DNA of 51,662 bases, from contig JAGVLX010000049.1 in the NCBI GenBank assembly GCA_020054065.1, positions 1 to 51,662 on the forward strand, in the 5' to 3' direction. Both the position numbers and the translations under genes were made by a program. Below the pieces are notes generated by a model. It had not been told where the DNA came from. It saw nothing but the letters and a program-made list of their open reading frames with translations, and did no database searches. The DNA is from Parachlamydiales bacterium. Its GTDB lineage: Bacteria > Chlamydiota > Chlamydiia > Chlamydiales > JAEYWL01. This document shows, piece by piece, positions 41,437-50,992 of the stretch. Every line of letters begins with the position of its first letter. Position 1 is the stretch's first letter.

Positions 41437-42369
41437 ATGAAAATTGCAAAAGATGTCACGGAATTAATTGGTAATACTCCTCTTGTCAGGATCAACCGCC
41501 TGACGGAAGGATTGCAAGCCGAAGTGGTGGCCAAACTTGAATACTTTAACCCTTCCCACAGCGTCAAGGACCGTATCGGTGTTTCTATGATCCTCGCAGC
41601 TGAAAAAGCGGGAATGATCAAGCCTGATACCATCATCATCGAACCGACGAGCGGCAATACGGGCATCGCTTTGGCTTTCGTCTGCGCTGCGCGAGGATAT
41701 CCCTGCGTGCTTACCATGCCCGATACCATGAGCAAGGAACGGCGCGTCCTGCTCAAAGCTTTCGGAGCGAAACTGATTCTTACTCCAGGAGCGGAAGGAA
41801 TGCCGGGTGCAATCAAGAAAGCTGAAGAAATCGCCGCAAGCGATCCGAGATATTTTATGCCCCAGCAGTTTGACAATCCTGCCAATCCGGAAATCCACCG
41901 CAAGACAACGGCAGAAGAAATCTGGAGAGATACCGATGGCAAAGTAGACATGATTGTCCTAGGGATCGGCACCGGCGGTACCATTACAGGAGTGGGGGAA
42001 GTGCTCAAATCACGCAAGCCTTCGATTCAAATGATTGCAGTTGAACCGGCTGCATCACCGGTGCTGTCCGGAGGACAGCGCGGTCCTCACCCGATCCAGG
42101 GAATCGGCGCCGGTTTCGTGCCAAAGATCTTAAATACTAAAATCTACGACGAGATCATTCAAGTTAAGAATGATGACGCTTTCAAACTGGCCCGCGAGAT
42201 GGCTACCAAGGAAGGACTTCTGGTTGGAATATCTTCAGGCGCTGCGATGTGGGCAGCTTTGAATGTGGCCAAAAGACCTGAAAATGTCGGTAAACTTATC
42301 GTCGTCATCATTCCCTCTTTTGGGGAAAGGTATCTTAGCTCATCGTTATACGCGGATCTTATGGAGTAG
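41437..42369 (+). CDS. cysK: Cysteine synthase (O-acetylserine sulfhydrylase)
   Basis: CysK makes cysteine from O-acetylserine and sulfide with PLP. The 310-residue product has the PLP lysine Lys44 in [11 protein letters not shown], the substrate loop [13 protein letters not shown], the phosphate loop [16 protein letters not shown] and [10 protein letters not shown]. It ends [25 protein letters not shown] lies 7 nt upstream of the ATG, unlike the preceding sulfate genes. cysE starts 1 nt after its stop. Confidence 0.97.
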   Translation: MKIAKDVTELIGNTPLVRINRLTEGLQAEVVAKLEYFNPSHSVKDRIGVSMILAAEKAGMIKPDTIIIEPTSGNTGIALAFVCAARGYPCVLTMPDTMSKERRVLLKAFGAKLILTPGAEGMPGAIKKAEEIAASDPRYFMPQQFDNPANPEIHRKTTAEEIWRDTDGKVDMIVLGIGTGGTITGVGEVLKSRKPSIQMIAVEPAASPVLSGGQRGPHPIQGIGAGFVPKILNTKIYDEIIQVKNDDAFKLAREMATKEGLLVGISSGAAMWAALNVAKRPENVGKLIVVIIPSFGERYLSSSLYADLME

Positions 42370-42370
42370 T

Positions 42371-43078
42371 ATGTTTGGGAGAACAAAAAAAGATATTGAA
42401 TCCATCTTGCAGAGAGATCCGGCGGCACGGTCAAAGTGGGAAGTGTTTTTTACCTATCCCGGCTTTCATGCCATCGTGTATCATCGGGCCGCGCATTGGT
42501 TGTGGTATAAAAATTTTAAAACAATCGCCCGATTGCTATCATTCATCAGCCGGCATTTCACGGGGATCGAAATCCATCCGGGGGCCAAAATTGGAGAGCG
42601 CGTCTTTATTGACCATGGCATGGGGGTGGTGATTGGTGAAACAGCCGAAGTGATGAATGATGTAACGATCTACCATGGGGTTACTCTAGGGGGGACCACT
42701 CTGCAAAGGGTTAAACGCCATCCGACTATCGAAGAAGGGGTCATCATTGGCGCTGGGGCAAAGGTTCTAGGCCCTATCACCATCGGGCGTCATGCCCGGA
42801 TCGGGGCGAACTCTGTGGTCATCAAATCAGTTCCCCCGAACTCAATCGTAGTCGGTGTTCCGGGACAGATCATCGTCCGCAGCAAAAAATTGCCGACTGC
42901 TGATAGCGATCAGCACACCGAACAGATGCCAGACGCTATCGGTGAATCTATGGAATCAGTCTTTAACAGATTGGAAAAAATCGAAGCAGCCTTGAAAGAC
43001 AAGGTCAAGCACCTCGATACGCCTGCAATGCATGCTCCTGAAAAAGGAGTGTGGCGTGGAGAGGATTTCATGATTTAA
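42371..43078 (+). CDS. cysE: Serine O-acetyltransferase
   Basis: CysE acetylates serine to give the CysK substrate. The 235-residue product has the serine acetyltransferase N-domain ([20 protein letters not shown]) and left-handed beta-helix hexapeptide repeats ([60 protein letters not shown]). The active-site His is in [14 protein letters not shown] lies 5 nt before the ATG. A C-terminal extension from about residue 180 is variable. It probably forms the cysteine synthase complex with CysK, a point of feedback inhibition by cysteine. Confidence 0.96.
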   Translation: MFGRTKKDIESILQRDPAARSKWEVFFTYPGFHAIVYHRAAHWLWYKNFKTIARLLSFISRHFTGIEIHPGAKIGERVFIDHGMGVVIGETAEVMNDVTIYHGVTLGGTTLQRVKRHPTIEEGVIIGAGAKVLGPITIGRHARIGANSVVIKSVPPNSIVVGVPGQIIVRSKKLPTADSDQHTEQMPDAIGESMESVFNRLEKIEAALKDKVKHLDTPAMHAPEKGVWRGEDFMI

Positions 43079-43349
43079 CCATCTTCCCATAATAAGGGGG
43101 TTATTTCCCAGTAGACGTCCTTGCCCCATTGGGAGATAGAATTTAATTTCATAGAATATTTGGATAGATTCCTTTATGTATCTGAATATTAGCGATATAG
43201 GATTTATTCCTTTATGTAATCCATTATGAATCAGGTAATTAAATCCATTCTTTTCTTTAAAATCTGTTAATTAAAATTTTGTTATTAAAATTTAAAATAT
43301 TAATTTATAATTATAGTAAGGCTTGTTTACAAAACTCAGGTGGTGCTAT
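43079..43349. other. AT-rich intergenic stretch, no gene seen
   Basis: These 271 nt separate cysE from the tandem paralogues. They are strongly AT-rich. ATTCCTTTATGTA occurs twice (near 43169 and 43207), and the last 60 nt before the next gene are almost only A and T, which suits an upstream promoter region. I see no RNA gene or terminator. Confidence 0.5.
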
Positions 43350-45185
43350 ATGGATATTTCTTCCAATCCGAGCATGGGTCCCGCTTTTGACTTGAACCCT
43401 ATCGCTGAAACCCAAACCGATGTCAGTCCTGACTTCAATGCAACAGATGACAAAATTAATCAATTTGTCAAATCGCAACACAATTTGATTGACCGGGGTG
43501 GATTAAGTCATGAGGAAGTCGAGGGGATGAAACATCATCTCCAAGCTGCCGTCAAGCATCTTGAAGGGCGTATTCAAAAAGAACATATGGCGGACGACAA
43601 GGTCGAACGCAAGCTTGCCAAAATAGAATCACGGATCAAATCGTACATCAATGTCAAAACACGTATTGAAAAACATATTGAAAACATTGCGAAAATGGAT
43701 CTTTCCCAAAGCAAGAAAGAGGTGCTAGCAGATCATGTTAGAGGACTCGGGGGATGGATTCTTGAACATATCGTGGATGGATCGATCAAAACCGAGGAAA
43801 CGGTAAGCCAATTTTTAGGGAAGATTGATTCAGTTGTCACGCGTCGCCTTGAGAGTGCCCCTCAAACAAATAAATCGCGACAGGTCAAATCCACCGAGAA
43901 AAAAACAAACAAGCTATCAAGATTGATCGCTTTTGATCGCGGCAAATCTTATGTCAACCCGGAAGTAGAGGAAAAGAGCGGACGGCTTGTCAATCCGCTT
44001 CTCGATACAATCAACAGAGGAATGTTCGATTTCTCGGCAGCCAAATGGCTCATGGATAACGGGGTGTATCGTCCAGAACTGAGCCAGGAATCGAAATTGG
44101 CATTAAGCCGCCTTGTTCAGGAACACACCTCTTTTATCCGCGGCGCCATCCGCAACGGAGAGGCCAACCCTAACGAATTTGAAGACCTCTTCCAAGAAGC
44201 AGAAGCACGTGTGGCCGAAGGCATGCAGGGGTTAGCTCTGGTGGATCATTATAAACAAACCTTCAGTGATTCATTGCCTCCCATGACCAGTGAAGGGCGT
44301 CATTATGTCATGATGAAACTGGATGAGGAATTAAACAAGCTGATCGATGCGATGGTTGGCACTGGCAGCTTGCATCAGTTTGATCTAAGTACGCGCGAAG
44401 AAATTAAAACAGAGTTGGATCGCGTAAAATCGACGTTGGAGACAGCAGTCAAACAAGCCGTTGAATTCGACACACGCATGTTGCCAGCTCTGAAATCCCA
44501 AGAAGATAAATTGAGAGAAAGTGGTTTAAGCGAAACGGGACTGCGGCACATGAAACAGTTTATGGGTGATGCCCACGAACTCTTATTTGCAAAATTCAAT
44601 AAAATTGGCGTCGCTGAAACAGCAATTAACAAATTTACAGCCTATTTCGAGCTCGAGTTTGGCGAAGTTAAGAAAATTGAAAATTTTAAGAATGAGATGC
44701 TCAAACTGATCGATCCCGCAGATGCCAACGCACAGCAGAAGATAAAACAGTTAGAAGTCGACATCGATAAAATGTATGCCGATTGGGAACAGGATATTAT
44801 AGCGCCTGAAACATTTGATTACCGTTTTCAAATCATTAAAACAGCTTTAGAGAGCCCTCCTAAGCCTAAACCTGAAGTGGTCAAAACAAACCGGGTGAAA
44901 GCTCCAGCGGCAACTGAGGATCCAAATGCGAGATTATTCAGATCCGTGCAAATCGCGCGGAAAAATCAGCATGAAGAAATCAGCCAAGCCACAGATAAAA
45001 CGAACGTTCAAGAACAGCTAAGGGTTTTTCTGGATGAAGAATATAGAAAAGAAGGGTTGGAAAGCTTGGATGCTATCCTTAAAAATGCTTTTAGTGATGT
45101 GGAAGTCAAAAAGAAACTGCGTCACATCGATGATGCTTTTGCTGAACTATTCATCAAGCTCGATCCTGATAAAAAATCTCTTTAG
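43350..45185 (+). CDS. Large helical protein, tandem paralogue 1
   Basis: The 611-residue protein is highly charged and apparently almost all helix, with no signal peptide, membrane span or enzyme motif. Residues 30-180 are closely related to the neighbour at 45231: shared blocks include MKHHLQAAVKHLEGRIQKEH, VERKLAKIESRIKSYI and LEHIVDGSIKTEETVSQFL. Later shared parts are SQESKLALSRLVQEHT and EGMQGLALVDHYKQ. Identity drops in the C-terminal half. The ATG at 43350 is chosen since it aligns with the paralogue start; nine more codons are open upstream. I do not recognise the family. A lineage-specific effector or structural protein is possible. Confidence 0.8.
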   Translation: MDISSNPSMGPAFDLNPIAETQTDVSPDFNATDDKINQFVKSQHNLIDRGGLSHEEVEGMKHHLQAAVKHLEGRIQKEHMADDKVERKLAKIESRIKSYINVKTRIEKHIENIAKMDLSQSKKEVLADHVRGLGGWILEHIVDGSIKTEETVSQFLGKIDSVVTRRLESAPQTNKSRQVKSTEKKTNKLSRLIAFDRGKSYVNPEVEEKSGRLVNPLLDTINRGMFDFSAAKWLMDNGVYRPELSQESKLALSRLVQEHTSFIRGAIRNGEANPNEFEDLFQEAEARVAEGMQGLALVDHYKQTFSDSLPPMTSEGRHYVMMKLDEELNKLIDAMVGTGSLHQFDLSTREEIKTELDRVKSTLETAVKQAVEFDTRMLPALKSQEDKLRESGLSETGLRHMKQFMGDAHELLFAKFNKIGVAETAINKFTAYFELEFGEVKKIENFKNEMLKLIDPADANAQQKIKQLEVDIDKMYADWEQDIIAPETFDYRFQIIKTALESPPKPKPEVVKTNRVKAPAATEDPNARLFRSVQIARKNQHEEISQATDKTNVQEQLRVFLDEEYRKEGLESLDAILKNAFSDVEVKKKLRHIDDAFAELFIKLDPDKKSL

Positions 45186-45230
45186 AACAAGTAAGGCCTT
45201 CAATGAGATATAAATAATAATAGGTAGTGT

Positions 45231-47048
45231 ATGGATGCTTCAATCAGCTATGACGGACGGATAAAATCAACGGCGGCTCCTGTCGCGGATACCCAAACAG
45301 CGCCGAAAATTACACGCGAAATGGATGAAAAAATCCAACAATTCGTCCAATCGCAATCGGAAACAATCGCAAACGGTGCATTAAGCGAATCGGAAGTCAG
45401 TGAGATGCATAACCATTTGCAGGCAGCCGTGGCACATCTAAAAGGGCGGATCAGTAAAGAGCATTTGCCAGAGGATAAAATTGAACGAAAACTGGCAAAA
45501 ATTGAATCACGGATTAAAGCGTATATTCAAGTTAAGCAACACGTGGAGAGTCGTATCCGCGAGGTGGCTAGACTCGAACTTCCCCAAGAACAAAAAGAAG
45601 CCTTGGGAGAAAATGTAAGAGGCCTTGGGATTTGGCTGCTTGAGCATATTGTGGATGGAAAAATCAAAACAGAAGAAACTGTTCATCAATTTTTAGCCAA
45701 AATCGATTCCGTTGTCAGTACCCGCATTTCCGCCGCTCCCCAACGTCCGCATGTGATGAGCCAGTCCGTTCCGACTGTTGATCAACAAATAATGGAAGCA
45801 CGTAAGCAAGAGTTCACAGCAATGGATCCTGAAACAGAGCGTATTACTGCCGAGCACGTGAATCCGCTTTTAGCAAAAATAAATAAGGGCGACCTCGATC
45901 TCATTGCTGAAGTATGGATTGAAGCAAACAACATTAAAGATGCAAAACTAAGTCAGGAATCGAAGCTTGTTTTGAGTCAGCTTGTCAGAGATCATACAGC
46001 CGTGATTCGCTCAAATATCAGGAGTGGACTGATCAAGACCCAAGATTTCCCCTTCTATTTTGACAGCGCCAAAACCCTCGTTACAGAGGGGATGCAGGGG
46101 TATGCTTACATCGATCATAGGAAACAGCTGCTGATTGAAAAATTAAGGTCCTCACTGAGCGAGACCGCTTTTAACTATATGATGGGGCAGTTAGGGATGG
46201 AACTGTCTAAATTGAATGAGGAGTTTACTACAGTTATCCTTGACGGAAACACTTTTTCAAGCCCGGTTTCGAACCATATTGATCTTAAAAAACGGTGGGA
46301 TAAGCTCGAAGAGATATTTACTCAATTGGCCCCGCGATTCGTTCCCCAACGGTTTGAACCTTTTTACCACCTTTTATCTGAAGCGGTTACCCGCCAGGAG
46401 CACCAATTGGCTAAAGGTCAATTTAGTCCAAGCGGCCAATATTTGATGAATCAAACGTTTGATCAGTTGGTTGGCGACGCTTTTGCCAAATTTGCCAGAG
46501 GAAATGAAGAAACGAAGGCGATTATCGAGAAACTTGAGAAAAATTATCAAAGGCCCTTTGCTGTTGCTGCGAATATTGAAAAGGTAAGACAGGAAATATT
46601 GAAACAAATTTCGACCTCTGGAGGCAAAGTAGAGCAACAAACGGAAAAGCTGGAGGGTGAAATTTTGAAATTATACCAAGATTGGAGTGACAGTAAAATT
46701 TCATCGCCGACAGAATTTGAAAAGCGTCTCACCGAGATTAAAGCAGCTTTCTCGCCCGCATCTAAACCTGTGGACGCAGCGGCAGTCCAACAACAAGTGA
46801 AAGCACAGGCTAAAACGCTCGTCGACTTCATTAGACAACTCTACACGGAAATTGATAAACAAACGGAAGATGTAAAAATACAAGAGGACTTAAAAGCGTT
46901 TTTGCGGGGTCAACTGAAAGAGGCGGGGCTCACCACAAAAGAGCTTACCAGCAATCCTAAATCGGTTGCACAGATCAGACATGCCTTGTCGGAAATCGAT
47001 CTTGCGCTTCAGGTTAGAATGGTGGAAGTGATTCCTCGAAAGAAATAA
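45231..47048 (+). CDS. Large helical protein, tandem paralogue 2
   Basis: The 605-residue protein is a tandem duplicate of its neighbour, 45 nt away on the same strand. Shared blocks are MHNHLQAAVAHLKGRISKEH, IERKLAKIESRIKAYIQVKQ, LEHIVDGKIKTEETVHQFL and SQESKLVLSQLVRDHT. The N-terminal 180 residues are best conserved, and the distal half has diverged in sequence but keeps its helical nature (QLKEAGLTTKELTSNPKSVA near the end). No signal peptide, membrane span or catalytic motif is seen. The function is unknown. A palindromic hairpin follows its stop. Confidence 0.8.
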   Translation: MDASISYDGRIKSTAAPVADTQTAPKITREMDEKIQQFVQSQSETIANGALSESEVSEMHNHLQAAVAHLKGRISKEHLPEDKIERKLAKIESRIKAYIQVKQHVESRIREVARLELPQEQKEALGENVRGLGIWLLEHIVDGKIKTEETVHQFLAKIDSVVSTRISAAPQRPHVMSQSVPTVDQQIMEARKQEFTAMDPETERITAEHVNPLLAKINKGDLDLIAEVWIEANNIKDAKLSQESKLVLSQLVRDHTAVIRSNIRSGLIKTQDFPFYFDSAKTLVTEGMQGYAYIDHRKQLLIEKLRSSLSETAFNYMMGQLGMELSKLNEEFTTVILDGNTFSSPVSNHIDLKKRWDKLEEIFTQLAPRFVPQRFEPFYHLLSEAVTRQEHQLAKGQFSPSGQYLMNQTFDQLVGDAFAKFARGNEETKAIIEKLEKNYQRPFAVAANIEKVRQEILKQISTSGGKVEQQTEKLEGEILKLYQDWSDSKISSPTEFEKRLTEIKAAFSPASKPVDAAAVQQQVKAQAKTLVDFIRQLYTEIDKQTEDVKIQEDLKAFLRGQLKEAGLTTKELTSNPKSVAQIRHALSEIDLALQVRMVEVIPRKK

Positions 47049-47087
47049 CCCCACGCGAAGGCCGAAGGCCTTCGGCCTTGAGGTTAT
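47045..47087. terminator. Palindromic hairpin between convergent genes
   Basis: Positions 47058-47079 are a perfect 22-bp GC-rich palindrome with GGCCGAAGGCCTTCGGCC at its centre, and ATAACC (47045-47050) and GGTTAT (47082-47087) add an outer stem. It lies between two convergent stop codons (47048 and 47111). It lacks a U-run, so a bidirectional terminator is likely but not certain. Confidence 0.6.
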
Positions 47088-47110
47088 CTCTGTGCTTCTG
47101 TGATTATTCT

Positions 47111-47818
47111 TTAAAAAAGCTCTTCGAAGTCGCGCACGAGCTGCGTTAACTTATGGTCAAACTCCACCAACGCTTCATGGCGCAGCTTTTCAAGCCGCTC
47201 TTTTTCGACATGTTTGGCATCATTGATCGACCGGAGCAATTGAATAGATTCATTCTTAAAATGATCAATGTTATGCTGGGCTTCGCTCCACGCCTTCTTT
47301 AATAGGAGAAACTTTTTGGCGCTTTGGGAAAATAACAACGCTTTCCAACTGCCAATAGCTGCCATCTCGTGCTTATAGGTGACTAAAATCCGTTCCCGGG
47401 CTTTCTTGATCAGATGCGAAATCGTCTCCCGCTCCGGATTCATCACGTAGCTTGCCACCGCAGCGGTCGTACCGATCAGGGAGGCAAAGGCAATCGAGCA
47501 TTTCTGCAGCAGCAGCGAATTTTCATAAATATGCTGCGTCAGCCCCGATGGATTGCAGTTATAGACAAACCAGGCCAATCCATAGAAAAAAAGGGCAAAA
47601 AGGGCAAAAACCCCTCGATAAAGCAAAATCGACTCTTTTTTGGCCTGATAGACCGGTAATTCGTACGATTTATCAGGATCCTCCATTTCCTGCCGGAAAC
47701 GGGCTAATTCATCTAGGGCGGGTTTTTGCCGGCTAGCCACCTGATGGGTGAATAGGCGCTCAATAACAGGGGTTTTTGGCAATTCTAGGACAGGATATCT
47801 TTGTAAAGATTGATTCAT
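47111..47818 (-). CDS. Two-helix membrane protein, Inc-like bilobed layout
   Basis: The 235-residue protein has no signal peptide. Two hydrophobic helices lie close together (about residues 67-88, RGVFALFALFFYGLAWFV, and 107-126, CSIAFASLIGTTAAVASYVM), separated by about 18 residues, with a long helical C-terminal tail (residues 130-235, charged, coiled-coil-like). Chlamydial inclusion membrane (Inc) proteins share this bilobed arrangement, but ordinary inner membrane proteins can too. The ATG at 47818 has GAGG 8 nt upstream; the ATG at 47824 is only 2 nt from it. It is downstream of the rhomboid gene on the same strand, with 81 nt between them. The role is an inference from layout. Confidence 0.7.
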   Translation of the reverse strand: MNQSLQRYPVLELPKTPVIERLFTHQVASRQKPALDELARFRQEMEDPDKSYELPVYQAKKESILLYRGVFALFALFFYGLAWFVYNCNPSGLTQHIYENSLLLQKCSIAFASLIGTTAAVASYVMNPERETISHLIKKARERILVTYKHEMAAIGSWKALLFSQSAKKFLLLKKAWSEAQHNIDHFKNESIQLLRSINDAKHVEKERLEKLRHEALVEFDHKLTQLVRDFEELF

Positions 47819-47899
47819 TAGCATGACCTCGATAATAATTTATTTAAATAAACATAATAACTAAAATAATGATTATTATCAAGATTTAATAAGGTAATG

Positions 47900-48808
47900 C
47901 TATTTTTTGCTATTTTTCCCTCTTTTTTGGGAGATTTTGTCTAATTTACGCCTTTCTAGCCATGAAAGGGAGTTTTTACCTTCTTTAGAGATTTTTTCTA
48001 GCATTTTGTCCACGAACTCCTCTTCCTGCTGATGGGTTCTCGCTTCTTTTAAGGTGACAATTTTTTGATTTTCTTCCCGGTACCCCACCCATCGACTGTG
48101 TACCATGCTAGACACCCGATCAAAAAAATGGTCCATGGGGCGCATCCATTGATAAGGTCCGTTTAACCCCCATCCCAATTTTGCATACAGGTAAGCGGTA
48201 ACAATAGCAGACACCGTTAGGGTTAAATTGACCAGATCCCCCTGTGCGAGAAAGACGAATAAAGCTCCGCCCACCAAGCACGCCAGCAAGATTTTAATAG
48301 GGATTTCGACAATGAAGAAAAAGAGGAGTTCCCGGTTAGGGTAGATCATCGCGAAGACAACGAATAGGGATAAAGTGGCTGCGAAAGCCCCTGCAATCAC
48401 TGTGGGGGAATGTGTGGCAGCTAATGCTGCCCAGCCTAGGACGCCGGTCACTACTCCGCAAAAAAGATAAAACCGCAAAAACGCTTTGCTTCCAAATAAG
48501 ACGGCGATTTCCGTACCAATCATCCAAATCAGGTAAGAAACGATCAAGAGGTTGATGAGCAGCTCGAAGGTAATCCCGTAGGGAGCCGGCTGAACAAACA
48601 AGTAAGTCAGCGGCTGCCATAGAAACCGCTCATGCCAACCCGATAAGGATAGGCTCAGCAGCCATTGCGGACTCAGATTTAAGTAGGCTTGAAAAGAGGA
48701 GTCCAGCCAGGCGGATGCGATGGAGATTCCGCAAGTGAGCCAAATGACCCAACGAACGACACCCGGAGTAAAGTCCGGTGTAAACCGGTACCTCGATGCT
48801 GAAACCAT
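47900..48808 (-). CDS. Rhomboid-like membrane protein lacking catalytic residues
   Basis: The 302-residue protein has a rhomboid-type six-helix core. Family features are WHERFLWQPLTYLFVQPAPY (loop before helix 2) and VIAGAFAATLSLFVVFAMIY followed by PNRE. The catalytic GASGA motif reads GAFAA (residues 140-144), so the serine is Phe142, and the C-terminal region where the HxxG histidine should lie (LTVSAIVTAYLYAKLGWG) has none. It should therefore be proteolytically dead, like iRhom or derlin proteins. The tail ends SWLERRKLDKISQKRGKNSK, a DUF6576-like rhomboid tail. Upstream is the deubiquitinase gene 28 nt away, downstream the Inc-like gene, all on the minus strand. Confidence 0.82.
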   Translation of the reverse strand: MVSASRYRFTPDFTPGVVRWVIWLTCGISIASAWLDSSFQAYLNLSPQWLLSLSLSGWHERFLWQPLTYLFVQPAPYGITFELLINLLIVSYLIWMIGTEIAVLFGSKAFLRFYLFCGVVTGVLGWAALAATHSPTVIAGAFAATLSLFVVFAMIYPNRELLFFFIVEIPIKILLACLVGGALFVFLAQGDLVNLTLTVSAIVTAYLYAKLGWGLNGPYQWMRPMDHFFDRVSSMVHSRWVGYREENQKIVTLKEARTHQQEEEFVDKMLEKISKEGKNSLSWLERRKLDKISQKRGKNSKK

Positions 48809-48836
48809 ACAACTGACTATACAGAAAGATAGGGGA

Positions 48837-50873
48837 TTAATCCACTAAATCCACGAATTCGTAGCAGCTGAGATAACCGTTTTTGCACCATTCGGCTACT
48901 TTCTCGTGCTCACTTTCGGAGGATAAGCTCGAACTACTGTCATTGAAGAAGACCCAGCGATCCTTGCCCTCAATTTTTTGTACCCCCCAGGCGGTATAAT
49001 GTCCGCCGCTGCATCCGCCGCCGTGGATTCCCACCGAAGTGAGCCGGTAGCGGGCTTTTTTACGGTGGCCTTCGATAGGGATATCGAGGAGTGGATCAAA
49101 ATGGGTGGGAGAATAAATTTTATACCCATACCCGCTTTCCGTATTGCTGAAGCGTTTAAGGATAATGGGAAGAAATCTAGGAATCTTGTTAACGACCTCT
49201 TCGCCGTTAGCTAAGGACACATGCAGCTTAAATTGTTTTACAGAGACTGTGTCTTTAGGAATTTCAGGAGCTCGCAGATGAGTTCCGAAGGCGGATTCGA
49301 ACGTTTCTCGCTTCTCACGGTCGTTTAGCATGATGTCACTTAGAATAAGATCGAAATCGGTTTTTGTATCAGTGCTGTTGCCTGCATTACCGATGGGTTC
49401 AAGGGAAGGAGCTTTGTGTGGCAGGTCAACTTGCCAGAATACGAAGGGGGAGATTTTTGTCTCTTTAGTGGGGTAATCAGGAGGCGTCCCGTTTGGAAAA
49501 CGATAATTAGATTCGGTGAATTTTTCAAACGTGGGCAGCTCTAACATTTCACAAACAGATGTCAACGCTTCTTCAATATCGTGCTGGATGCCTAGCGGCA
49601 AACGGTCTTTTACCGTATTCGGTTTGTGCGAGCTGTTTTCAAGTTTTGCGTAGCGTTCGTAACGTTGATTATTATCGATAATTTTTTGTTTGTAATAGTC
49701 ATTAATATAGGTAATAAATTTATCGAGCTCGCTGCCAGGAATCGACTCTCCTTTTTGGGAGAGGGTCATCAAGTGCCTAAGTTGTTCAACAAACTGAAGC
49801 CGGATCTTGAAGGCTACATCTGATTCAACGATTTTGCCGCTAATGATGGATCCATTTTCAAGCGCTTTAATCTCTCTTTGCTTTGCGGTAAATGCCTGCA
49901 GGTCGGGATGACGCAGATAGTGCAACGCTGCTAGTAGAGGCTGATTATTCCCTGCGGGAATCTCATTTAAACGCAATTTGTCTTGGTTTAGCTCCAGCGG
50001 TTTAGGCAATTCCAGGAGTTCATTGAAGATGCGCGAAACTGTCTCAATCGTGCAGGGGCCATTTAATGGAAGAACCTCTTCCACAGGCAGCGGATGGAAG
50101 GGGATTTGCGCCCCGGCGCAATACACTTCATGCAGCTTATTGCGGTCCACGTATCTTTGTTGATAATACTCACGGATCATTTTGACCAACCGCTCGAGTT
50201 CAGCATGGATTGCTTTGTCTTCCTTCAGGTGCGTTAGCACGTTCGCGAGTTCTTCAATACATCTTTTCCGGATTTCCCACGCCTGAGCGGATTCTTTTCG
50301 TATTAATTGAATGTTTTCTTCAATCGGTTTAAATGTTCTTTCAGGAGCAATGAACGTGTGGAATGCTGGGTTTGCACTCAAACACTGCATGAGTGAAGCC
50401 ATGTAACAATTCATGCCACTATTGCCGAATCCGCTCCGCACAACCGTTGTTGATTTGCTGTCCCAGGCAAGCGAGGGAGTAGGCGTAGGCTTGCCGGTAG
50501 CAAGTTCCGGTTTCTTCTGACCGTTTTCTCCCTTTTCATCTAAATCGAAAAGGATGACAAGGATATCTTTTGTCGTGGTGCAAACTCCCTTAATCGACTC
50601 TAAAAGAATGGAAGAGATCACAAATTCTGTCGAACGCAAAATGACATAAACAGACCGCAGGGCAACCTGATTAACCGTCTTCACGTATTCGTTGGCACTA
50701 GGGGTAACTTTCCGTCCAAGCCAGTGAGCCGTTTTTACAGGATAGGCAGGTTTTTTAACGGAAGGGATAGGGTTCGGAGTTTTTTGGAGATCCGGCGGCG
50801 CTAAAGTCGATAGGCATGGAGCCGAAAGGCTGCGCGGGATTTTAATTGAAACGGGAATTGGAGTTGGATCCAT
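48837..50873 (-). CDS. USP-type (C19) deubiquitinase, candidate host effector
   Basis: The 678-residue protein carries ubiquitin-specific protease motifs. The Cys box is SGFGNSGMNCYMASLMQCL (candidate Cys156), matching GLxNxGNTCYMNSxLQ. The C-terminal His box is IHGGGCSGGHYTAWGVQ (candidate His625) with FFNDSSSS supplying the third residue (Asn644 or Asp645). FLPIILKRFSN matches the USP LPxxLxLKRF block. The 470 residues between the boxes hold two helical insertions with similar EYYQQRYVDRNKL and DYYKQKIIDNNQRY segments. N-terminal residues 1-60 are Pro-rich and a hydrophobic stretch spans about 70-110 (VYVILRSTEFVISSIL). Ubiquitin is absent from these bacteria, so the substrate must be in the host. 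Secretion route and activity are inferred. Confidence 0.9.
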   Translation of the reverse strand: MDPTPIPVSIKIPRSLSAPCLSTLAPPDLQKTPNPIPSVKKPAYPVKTAHWLGRKVTPSANEYVKTVNQVALRSVYVILRSTEFVISSILLESIKGVCTTTKDILVILFDLDEKGENGQKKPELATGKPTPTPSLAWDSKSTTVVRSGFGNSGMNCYMASLMQCLSANPAFHTFIAPERTFKPIEENIQLIRKESAQAWEIRKRCIEELANVLTHLKEDKAIHAELERLVKMIREYYQQRYVDRNKLHEVYCAGAQIPFHPLPVEEVLPLNGPCTIETVSRIFNELLELPKPLELNQDKLRLNEIPAGNNQPLLAALHYLRHPDLQAFTAKQREIKALENGSIISGKIVESDVAFKIRLQFVEQLRHLMTLSQKGESIPGSELDKFITYINDYYKQKIIDNNQRYERYAKLENSSHKPNTVKDRLPLGIQHDIEEALTSVCEMLELPTFEKFTESNYRFPNGTPPDYPTKETKISPFVFWQVDLPHKAPSLEPIGNAGNSTDTKTDFDLILSDIMLNDREKRETFESAFGTHLRAPEIPKDTVSVKQFKLHVSLANGEEVVNKIPRFLPIILKRFSNTESGYGYKIYSPTHFDPLLDIPIEGHRKKARYRLTSVGIHGGGCSGGHYTAWGVQKIEGKDRWVFFNDSSSSLSSESEHEKVAEWCKNGYLSCYEFVDLVD

Positions 50874-50992
50874 TTTATTTCATTTATTAATAAATTATTA
50901 AGATTAATAATCCATAATTATAGTAAAGAGTGTGTTTAATTGAAAGAAGTAAAATAGTTTTTAATACCTTAGGTCAAGCTCAGTAACTATCA

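Noticed and set aside
41415..42017. 200-codon ORF opposite cysK
   Set aside because: cysK is unmistakable on the plus strand with full catalytic motifs; the antisense frame has no recognisable domain and is a shadow.
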